A stretch of 64,000 nt of DNA, from positions 11,032,501 through 11,096,500 of the forward strand of contig CM076147.1 in assembly GCA_038025085.1 (NCBI GenBank). Direction: 5' to 3'. Of the stretch, positions 58,301 to 64,000 are shown in pieces (the stretch's first letter is position 1; each line of letters opens with the position of its first letter). The notes beneath the pieces were generated by a model. It was not told the origin of the DNA, did no database searches, and saw nothing but the letters and a program-made list of their open reading frames with translations. Both the position numbers and the translations under genes were made by a program. Source of the stretch: Tetragonia tetragonoides. Taxonomy: Eukaryota; Streptophyta; Magnoliopsida; Caryophyllales; Aizoaceae.

Positions 58301-58697
58301 AAATACGGTGGTTCATGCCCACACCTATAAAGAGTCCAACCAGTGAAAAATGGATTATTAAGGGGGGATAATAGTGTTTATTAGCAATTTATATACAAAA
58401 TGAAATGGTTAGTAAAAACACTTAGAAAATAAACAATTGAAGGAGAGAGATAAAAGATTACCCTTGCGTAGATCTAGAAATCTCAATCTTCAAAATTAAA
58501 TTAGTTAGTACAAACGCCCTTTAGTTTGCACTAACTAGATAAAAAAAAAGAAGTTTTAGAAATAGAAGAAGATTTTAGAAAACCTTCAAAAGTTGAGGTA
58601 AGTTGAAAAGATGGTAGGAAAACTAGAGAGAGAAGTAGAGATTTTAAGAAGTAGAGATGGGAAAGAGGCAAAGGGCCTTTAGGTTAGTTTTTTAGGG

Positions 58698-58712
58698 GGT
58701 ATTTAAAAGGGG
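58698..58712 (-). promoter_or_regulatory. Candidate LTR promoter TATA-like box
   Basis: Minus strand CCCTTTTAAATACCCCC followed by a CT-rich, leader-like stretch (58600-58680). Plausible U3/R border; not proven. Confidence 0.35.
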
Positions 58713-59171
58713 GGGAAAGATGATGGGTGAATTAGGGTTAGGAAATGGAGGGTGGGATTTGGTGGGAGGTGGATGGTGAGATGGGGGGTGAGAGAATGTG
58801 GATGGGAGAGTGACAAATGTCAGATTTGTGGTGATGGAAAGAAGATGGGAGAATCTTGTAAGGTGGAAGTGAGTAAAAAAGAGAAAAGATGAGATAAGGT
58901 GGGAGAGAAAATAGAAAATGGAAAAACAAAAATAAAATAAAAATAATAAAAAAAAGTGGGGGAGGGGGAAAAGAATTTTTTTTTTCTTTTTCTTTTTCTT
59001 CTCTTTTTCGGTTGTGAGGGGGTAATTTTTTTTAATTTTTATTTAATTTTTTGGGTGGGGGGTTAATTTACGTAAAAAGGGGAGGGTATTTTGGTATTTC
59101 TACTTGATACCCTTATTCCCATTTGTCTTTAGCTATTGGATGGGAACATGGGAATATTGTGATGTCATGAA

Positions 59172-59193
59172 ATGATGTCATGCATGACATCAT
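59172..59193. promoter_or_regulatory. 22-bp perfect palindrome in LTR U3
   Basis: Half-site ATGATGTCATG followed by its exact complement, centred on CATGCATG (the RY motif read by B3 factors) with flanking TGATGTCA/TGACATCA bZIP-like words. A further GATGTCATGA lies just left. Position in U3, about 235 bp from the LTR start, suits a regulatory site. Confidence 0.5.
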
Positions 59194-59429
59194 AATTCCA
59201 ATCCTTATCCATTTTTTGCATATTCTCTTTTATATTCTTTTTTTGATTTTTGATTTGTTTTCTCTTTTGGGCTTTGGGCTTTGCTTTGTTAATGGGTTGG
59301 GTCACCTTATGGACCCTAAATGCCCTTTTAGCCCAAATGACTTACTTAATTAGGGTAATTACAGTTAATGCTAATATTAACTGTAATAATTATTTAAAAG
59401 AAATACAAGACAAAATTCGGCGTCTACAG

Positions 59430-59442
59430 ATGCCCCTCGTTG
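59430..59442 (-). promoter_or_regulatory. Polypurine tract of the Ogre-like element
   Basis: Minus strand AACGAGGGGCATC immediately before the LTR start TGTAGACGCC. Confidence 0.75.
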
Positions 59443-59569
59443 GCCGAGTTTCTGAGGAATTGATCAGGTTCCAAAGAAATGAAGGTCAACGATACAAGAG
59501 ACACCTAATTTTGACTTGCGAAAATATTAATTATAACAACGATAATAATTATCGTTGAAATGGTAGTGG

Positions 59570-59922
59570 CCTAGCCACTAACCACATTCTTCCGTGCACC
59601 TCGGGGAGTAACTTCTTTGATCTCGAAGTTTAACTGTTGTTCTTCTGGATGTTCTGGATATTCTGGATTTTCGGGATGTTCTGGAAGTTCTGGATTCTCA
59701 GGATGTTCTGGAAGTTTTGGATTTTCGGGATGTTTTGAATATTCTGGATGTTCTGAACGTTCTTGACGTTCGGGATCTTCTGGAAGTTCTGGATCTTCTG
59801 AATGTTCTTGACGTTCGAGGATATCTCTGGGCGTAACTTCTTTTATCTCAAAGTATAACCATAATTCTTCTCGGACTTCGGGGCGTGACCTCTTTTATCT
59901 CGAGGTATAACCATATTCAGCT
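59570..59922. repeat. Minisatellite 3' UTR of the Ogre-like element
   Basis: Two nested repeats. About 15 variants of a 12-18-bp unit such as TTCTGGATGTTC / GGAAGTTCTGGATT run across 59637-59815. Three copies of a longer unit contain CTTCTTTTATCTCAAAGTATA-type sequence (near 59608, 59832 and 59888). Tat-lineage elements are known for hypervariable tandem repeats in this region, which can seed satellites. Confidence 0.85.
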
Positions 59923-59924
59923 GT

Positions 59925-60044
59925 ATTGTTCGTGGTCGGGAAATCCAACTTGATCGAAAATGGTACATGCAATCCCTCTGGACTAATCAAGAGCACTCCG
60001 ACTCCATTGCCCCTTTTGTTGCAAGCTCCGTCAAAATACATCTT
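59925..60044 (-). pseudogene. RNase H 2 of the Ogre-like element, truncated
   Basis: Translation gives KMYFDGACNKRGNGVGVLLI then SPEGLHVPFSIKLDFPTTNN and TAEY, then breaks abruptly into the minisatellite. The remaining RNase H 2 and the whole integrase are missing, so a deletion joined mid-domain sequence to the 3' UTR. Confidence 0.8.
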
Positions 60045-60485
60045 TCATTTGTCTTCTTGTATAACATGAATGTGTTCATCAGGAAATATATCGTCACGTT
60101 CTTCTTCAGACATGGGCCCATCTGCCAGAACATCCGCTAGCACTCGCCCTTTTACAGATTTTTGATTCAGACATTGGATGTCGAATTCTGACAACAAAGC
60201 ATGCCAACGAGAAATCCTTTCGCTCGTGATTGGTTTATCGAATAGGTACTTGATGGGGTCCAATCTCGAGACGAGATATGTGGTGTGAGCTTGGAGATAA
60301 TGCTTCAATTTTCTCGTTGCGTATACCAGAGATATGCACTTCTTTTCCAGAGGATTGTATCGAGTCTCATACTCGAGAAGCTTCTTACTCAGGTAGTAGA
60401 TAGCCACTTCTTTTCTCTTTCCCTCTTCATATTGAGCCAGAAATGCCCCCATTGCAGTTTCGGTCACTGTGAGGTACAATATCAA
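60045..60485 (-). CDS. RNase H 1 of the Ogre-like element
   Basis: 146 residues: ILYLTVTETAMGAFLAQYEE, KEVAIYYLSKKLLEYETRYN, KLKHYLQAHTTYLVSRLDP and SRWHALLSEFDIQCLNQKSV, ending in VLADVLADGP. This is the RNase H/connection region following RT. It is shifted one frame from RT by an indel near 60490, where YLASATREAFDIVPH is read in place of the frame that continues as LILYLTVTE. Confidence 0.88.
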   Translation of the reverse strand: MILYLTVTETAMGAFLAQYEEGKRKEVAIYYLSKKLLEYETRYNPLEKKCISLVYATRKLKHYLQAHTTYLVSRLDPIKYLFDKPITSERISRWHALLSEFDIQCLNQKSVKGRVLADVLADGPMSEEERDDIFPDEHIHVIQEDK

Positions 60486-61320
60486 AGGCTTCCCTGGTTG
60501 CGGACGCCAGATATATCGTCATCATTTCAAATGCCTTTTGGCAATCATCATTCCACTGATGGGATGTACCCTTCCTGAGCAGCTTGAAAATTGGTTCACA
60601 TTTCGAGGTCATCTGAGAAATGAATCTGCTGATGTATTGAATTCTTCCCAGAAAACCTCGGATTTCCTTTTCAGTTCTCGGTGGTGGCAACTCAGAAATA
60701 GCCTTCACCTTGTCAGAATCAATTTCTATGCCCCTCTGGCTCACGACAAATCCCAGGAGTTTACCAGATGTAACTCCGAACACACATTTCTGCGGGTTGA
60801 GCTCAAGATTGAACTTTCGGATACGATCAAAGAATATTTTCAGGGAGGAAAAGTGATCCTCTCGAGCACGGCTCTTAACTATCATATCATCCACATACAC
60901 CTCAACAATATCATGAATTAGATCATGCAAAATCGTCGTTGCAGCTCGTTGGTAGGTGGCCCCGGCATTTTTCAAACCAAAAGGCATGACCTTATAACAA
61001 TACGTGCCCCAGGGGGTGATGAATGATGTCTTGATTTGATCTTCTAGAGCCATAAGGATCTGATTGTATCCTGAAAATCCATCCATGAATGAGAACATAG
61101 CATGTCCCGCTGTATTATCGACCAACATGTCGATGTGTGGTAATGGGAAGCAGTCCTTCGGTGAAGCGGCATTCAAATCTCGGAAGTCGATACACATTCT
61201 TACTCGACCATCTTTCTTGGGAACAACAACAATGTTCGCCAGCCAATCTGGGTGCTTTACAGCATGTAGAAATCCAACATCAATCTGCTTCTGAACTTCT
61301 TCTTTAACCTTGAGACTAAT
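60427..61320 (-). pseudogene. Reverse transcriptase of the Ogre-like element
   Basis: Upstream segment in frame with RT (LKVKEEVQKQIDVGFL, WLANIVVVPKKDGRVRM), then MCIDFRDLNAASPKDCFPLP, AMFSFMDGFSGYNQILMALE (Asp), KVMPFGLKNAGATYQRA and the active site VYVDDMIVKS. Thumb: LNPQKCVFGVTSGKLLGFVV and IRGFLGRIQYISRFI. This Tat-type RT is well kept over about 250 residues. A frameshift near 61316 separates it from the upstream linker ORF and another near 60490 from RNase H 1. Confidence 0.9.
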
Positions 61321-62515
61321 CTCTTGGTTTCATTCGACGGAGCTTCTGCTGCTTTGGCTTGCTATCAGGAAGCAAAGGAAGATGGTGCTCAGCAATACTA
61401 CGGTCAACACCCGGCATGTCGGCATAAGACCATGCAAATACATACACATACTCTCTCAACAACTCAGTGACAGACTCTTGCTCTTCAAGTGACAGAGATG
61501 ACCCAATTTTAACTTCTTTTTTATTTTCTTTTGAGCCAATGTTTATTATTATGGACTCTTCAATCGGTGATATGCATGTTTGTGGTGACTCATTGTCATA
61601 TGATGATGCATTATGATCAAAATCAAGCTCTTGTGCACAAATATGTTCAGAGAGAAAGGTAGGATGGGTATTTTCATCATCGGACAGGTCATCTGACGAG
61701 GGATATTCTCTGCTGGAAGTGGTGGACTCATCCGTCTCACACTCATCCGATATTGGGCCCAGCGGGTGGTCTGGCTCGGTACTTGGGTCGGTTGACGATT
61801 CTGAAGTGGTGGATGTGTTTGGGCTACTGGATATTGGTTCAGGTGGATGGTTGCCCATATAGATCTTCACTTCTCGCTCTTCTTCTTTTCTCTTGTACTC
61901 ATAGCTCCATTTCCTCATAAGGTGCTTTGATTCGATCAAATCAGTGGGATCGAATATATCATCATTAAAATCAACCGTCTTGAAAAGTCGGTTCAACAAT
62001 CTATATCGGATATTTTCAACCCAATCAACTTCCTTTCCCTCATCCTTCAACTTCTGACAATCCTCGGGATCATACACCTCAACATCATTGAAGAAAATCT
62101 CAAGACTTGGGAGTCTTCTCTGTCCTTTTGATTCTAACCACGGCTCCGGAAAACCATAATAGAGTTCATTCTGTCCTGACTGCACAAACTGCCCGTTCAG
62201 CGTCTTGGAGATAGCCTTCGGTGCCCCTTGGCTAACATATGGGTTGTACCCTAACCCGACTCGGTTTTTGTCGTCCATTGGTAAGATAGGCTCCTTAATG
62301 CCTCGGCCTTTCCTTCCAAGGCCGATTCCTGGAACATGTCCCATTTTCAGCATCATTCTTGCCCCTGGTGAATCAACACTCATGATCCAGGTGGTCGGAT
62401 GGCTGGTAGCAGGTAGGGAGGCTGATTTGGCTATGGAGTTCGACATCCGGTTCCTAGGGAACAGGGAAAAATGAGGGCTGTTTTTTTTTTGTGGAGGGTA
62501 TGAACATATGTGCAC
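61316..62515 (-). CDS. G-patch-containing linker ORF of the Ogre-like element
   Basis: 399 residues. Residues 50-80 read MMLKMGHVPGIGLGRKGRGI then KEPI, a G-patch-like Gly-rich motif known in Ogre/Tat polyproteins (RNA binding, inferred). A long Ser/Asp/Glu-rich disordered region follows, then LLREYVYVFAWSYADMPGVD then RSIAEHHLPLL, the segment that leads into RT. The reading frame ends 1 bp from the RT frame. No protease is seen between this ORF and gag, so PR is lost or too decayed to recognise. The true protein start is uncertain, as this part may be reached by splicing from gag. Confidence 0.75.
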   Translation of the reverse strand: MHICSYPPQKKNSPHFSLFPRNRMSNSIAKSASLPATSHPTTWIMSVDSPGARMMLKMGHVPGIGLGRKGRGIKEPILPMDDKNRVGLGYNPYVSQGAPKAISKTLNGQFVQSGQNELYYGFPEPWLESKGQRRLPSLEIFFNDVEVYDPEDCQKLKDEGKEVDWVENIRYRLLNRLFKTVDFNDDIFDPTDLIESKHLMRKWSYEYKRKEEEREVKIYMGNHPPEPISSSPNTSTTSESSTDPSTEPDHPLGPISDECETDESTTSSREYPSSDDLSDDENTHPTFLSEHICAQELDFDHNASSYDNESPQTCISPIEESIIINIGSKENKKEVKIGSSLSLEEQESVTELLREYVYVFAWSYADMPGVDRSIAEHHLPLLPDSKPKQQKLRRMKPRD

Positions 62516-63365
62516 AAATGCATGACTATCATGGGAGACATCAAAAGCACATGATTAAAAGAAAAATCTTTTTTGTTTTTTTTTTTTTTTTTTGAAAATC
62601 TTTTTTTTTTTAAAAATGGACTTTCCCGAAAAATCCTTGATTATTTGAAAATAAAATCTTTTTGGTATTTTTCCTCCAAGTCAAACAGAGATAAATAAAT
62701 AACCAATTCTCGACATTCTCAAAGGCTTTCCACTCTCTTTTTTTTTTCTTTTTCTTTTTTTTTGTTTTTTCTTTTTTTTTTTGCCATTTATTTTCACTCT
62801 TTTTTTTTGATAAATTGGTTGGACCGCACCGGAAGGCTGCCTACTATCTCCAATGTGTGCAAACATCATTTTCGAAAATATGGGGTATTTTGAAAAGGTG
62901 CATTGGAGAATCAGGTCCACGTAGTTCTTCCTAATGACTGAGAGATATTATTTTTTTTTTGTTTATTTCGGCCGAGCTCAAAGTGAGCGCCTACGTACCC
63001 CGTGCATGTGCATACATGTGTGTCTAATACGTAGTCAAAAGTGATAATTGAGTCCTACGGGGGATCAGGCCGTTACGTAGTTCTGTTACAAGTGCTTAAG
63101 AAAAAGGTTTACTTCCTAGATGGTGACGACAAGATTTACTTCCTAATTGATCGAACTCAAATGAGTTGCCTACGTACCCCAAGTACAGGTGAATACAAGT
63201 GTTTCTAATCAGAGTTGATAACAGGGCACATTGATTCATGGGGATCAGACCATACGTAGTTCTGGCCTATTACTTAACATAATTATTGGTTCTGAAAAAG
63301 ATTTAGCCTGATTGCCCCTTTATTTGGATGTGCCCGGGCAATTGGACAATTGCAACTTCTTCCGC
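62516..63365 (-). other. Non-coding spacer (possible intron) with CTACGTA boxes
   Basis: 850 bp between gag and the G-patch ORF, with T-rich tracts (62560-62810) and three related units bounded by CTACGTA/TACGTAG words (62838-62932, 62989-63084, 63168-63264). Ogre elements are known to carry an intron upstream of RT, and this region could be it, but I did not identify convincing splice sites. Confidence 0.5.
62838..63264 (-). repeat. Three degenerate copies of a CTACGTA-bounded unit
   Basis: On the minus strand each unit runs GAACTACGT(A)...GGCCTGAT(C/T)CCCC...about 60 nt...GGGGTACGTAGGC, 95-97 nt long, at 63264-63168, 63084-62989 and 62932-62838. Spacing is about 180 and 150 nt. The unit ends are inverted repeats (CTACGTA against TACGTAG), so the RNA could fold into a stem. 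The third copy has decayed most. Confidence 0.75.
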
Positions 63366-64000
63366 TTACTGAACAAGGATCATTCCTTTCCTGATGAGCT
63401 CTTCAACCTTCATACGCAAGAGGAGACAGTGGTCGATCATGTGCGAGAACTTCCCAAAATAGTCACAACATGGATGAGTAATGTTTGTACGAGGCGATGG
63501 CCTTTGAGGTGGTCGAGGCAATGGAGTTATCAACCCTTGGCTCATGAGCCGCCCGAATATGTAACTCAGAGGTTCGTGGAATGGCTTAAGTTGACGTGGA
63601 GGTCGAGGGACCTGCGGTGCCTGGGGTTGTGGAGCAATCATATCCTTCGGGTAATGACTGTATGGATCAGAAAATTGTCTTACAGATTTAATCTTTGCGA
63701 GGTCAAGAGCATAGCCGTGAGCCTCTAGATCTTCTAACTTATAGTACATTTTCTGGCTCATTTCTGTGAAGTAAGGTTCTTTCGATCCCTTTACAATCCA
63801 TATAAGGCTCTCTCTCAACGTCGACAAATAAAGCACTTTTCTGGAACAGCTCTCTCTCAACGTCGGCAAATAAAGCACTTTTCTGCACTGTTCCTTCCAT
63901 CTGGCAATGTAAGTCGAGAATATCTCACCAGATAATTGTTCCATACTCTCGAGTTTCAGCTTCTCGACTATATCACCTGATCCTGCATTCGCCCAACCAA
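63366..64000 (-). CDS. Gag C-terminal part of the Ogre-like element
   Basis: Open from the right window edge (ANAGSGDIVEKLKLESMEQL) through EIFSTYIARWKEQCRKVLYL, the end of the capsid domain, KGSKEPYFTEMSQKMYYKL, a Pro-rich linker (PQPQAPQVPRPPRQ) and a zinc-knuckle-like CDYFGKFSHMIDHC (a variant of the Tat C-x2-H-type knuckle), to a stop at 63366. A 45-nt in-frame tandem duplication (63796-63886) repeats the KVLYL-TLRES block. The N-terminus is outside the window. Confidence 0.75.
   Translation of the reverse strand, partial: GWANAGSGDIVEKLKLESMEQLSGEIFSTYIARWKEQCRKVLYLPTLRESCSRKVLYLSTLRESLIWIVKGSKEPYFTEMSQKMYYKLEDLEAHGYALDLAKIKSVRQFSDPYSHYPKDMIAPQPQAPQVPRPPRQLKPFHEPLSYIFGRLMSQGLITPLPRPPQRPSPRTNITHPCCDYFGKFSHMIDHCLLLRMKVEELIRKGMILVQ

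Larger units (their letters stand above)
55159..59428 (-). repeat. 3' LTR of the Ogre-like element
   Basis: About 4.27 kb. On the minus strand it starts TGTAGACGCCGAATTTTGTC after the PPT and ends CCGGCCCCACA inside the gag of the older element (left edge 55157-55161). No coding content; short ORFs are random. It holds a 50-bp tandem duplication (55289-55388), a TATA-like box near 58700 and a 22-bp palindrome (59172-59193). Confidence 0.75.
55159..64000 (-). mobile_element. Ogre-like Ty3/gypsy (Tat lineage) element, 3' part
   Basis: Minus strand; from left to right the window shows its 3' LTR (55159-59428), PPT, minisatellite 3' UTR, truncated RNase H 2, RNase H 1, RT, a G-patch-like ORF, a long non-coding spacer and the gag C-terminus running off the right edge. 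The very long LTR, G-patch segment, dual RNase H, spacer ahead of RT (Ogre elements carry an intron there) and repeat-rich 3' UTR fit Ogre/Tat. It lies in the gag gene of the element to its left. Integrase is missing, so it was mobile only with help or was deleted after insertion. Confidence 0.85.

Overview
This window is plant nuclear DNA. I see no intact host gene in it; almost all of it is transposable elements nested in one another. The element types point to a flowering plant, most likely a eudicot: Ty3/gypsy elements of the Tat lineage with dual RNase H and an antisense plant-mobile-domain ORF, chromoviruses, a SIRE-type Ty1/copia element with an env-like ORF, and CACTA, hAT, Harbinger and Helitron DNA transposons plus a tRNA-derived SINE. 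I cannot name the species. Nearly every ORF carries stops or frameshifts, as expected of silenced, ageing heterochromatic DNA.

Layout from left to right. (1) 1-3454: the 5' half of a minus-strand Ty3/gypsy element (LTR, PBS, gag, protease, RT, start of RNase H) running off the left edge. (2) 3507-4438: a shrunken minus-strand piece of a 45S rDNA unit (25S blocks, then the 18S 3' end), fused at 4432-4438 to a truncated Harbinger transposase (to about 4830). (3) 6003-23066: a probable minus-strand non-autonomous Helitron holding two later insertions: a SIRE-type copia element (7325-18431, whose gag holds an 837-bp solo LTR) and a 2.9-kb CACTA element (20009-22951). (4) 23067-26380: an unassigned LTR-like remnant, a LINE 3' end, a SINE with a 17-bp target duplication, a foldback element and simple repeats. 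(5) About 26380-55158: one large minus-strand Tat-lineage gypsy element. Going leftward it has gag, protease, RT, RNase H 1, RNase H 2 and integrase. It then has a plus-strand, intron-containing plant-mobile-domain gene running against pol, and finally the 3' LTR. It was hit by a chromovirus-derived, coding-free LTR element (28332-36314), a 9.3-kb hAT transposon (41315-50625) and, in gag, by the next element. (6) About 55159-64000: a minus-strand Ogre-like element with a 4.3-kb 3' LTR, minisatellite 3' UTR, truncated RNase H 2, no integrase, then RNase H 1, RT, a G-patch ORF, a long spacer and gag running off the right edge.

The most interesting system is the antisense gene at 27452-38722. 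It has its own TATA box next to the LTR, five short GT-AG introns that all join in frame (91 to 73 bp, four in phase 1), a plant mobile domain and a predicted coiled-coil tail. Introns can persist in such an element because the genomic RNA is copied from the other strand. Other points worth a look are three copies of a CTACGTA-bounded motif in the Ogre-like spacer, an internal TATA box ahead of the SIRE env-like ORF, a short motif (ACCCTGTTCC) scattered along the SIRE element, and the rDNA-Harbinger junction.
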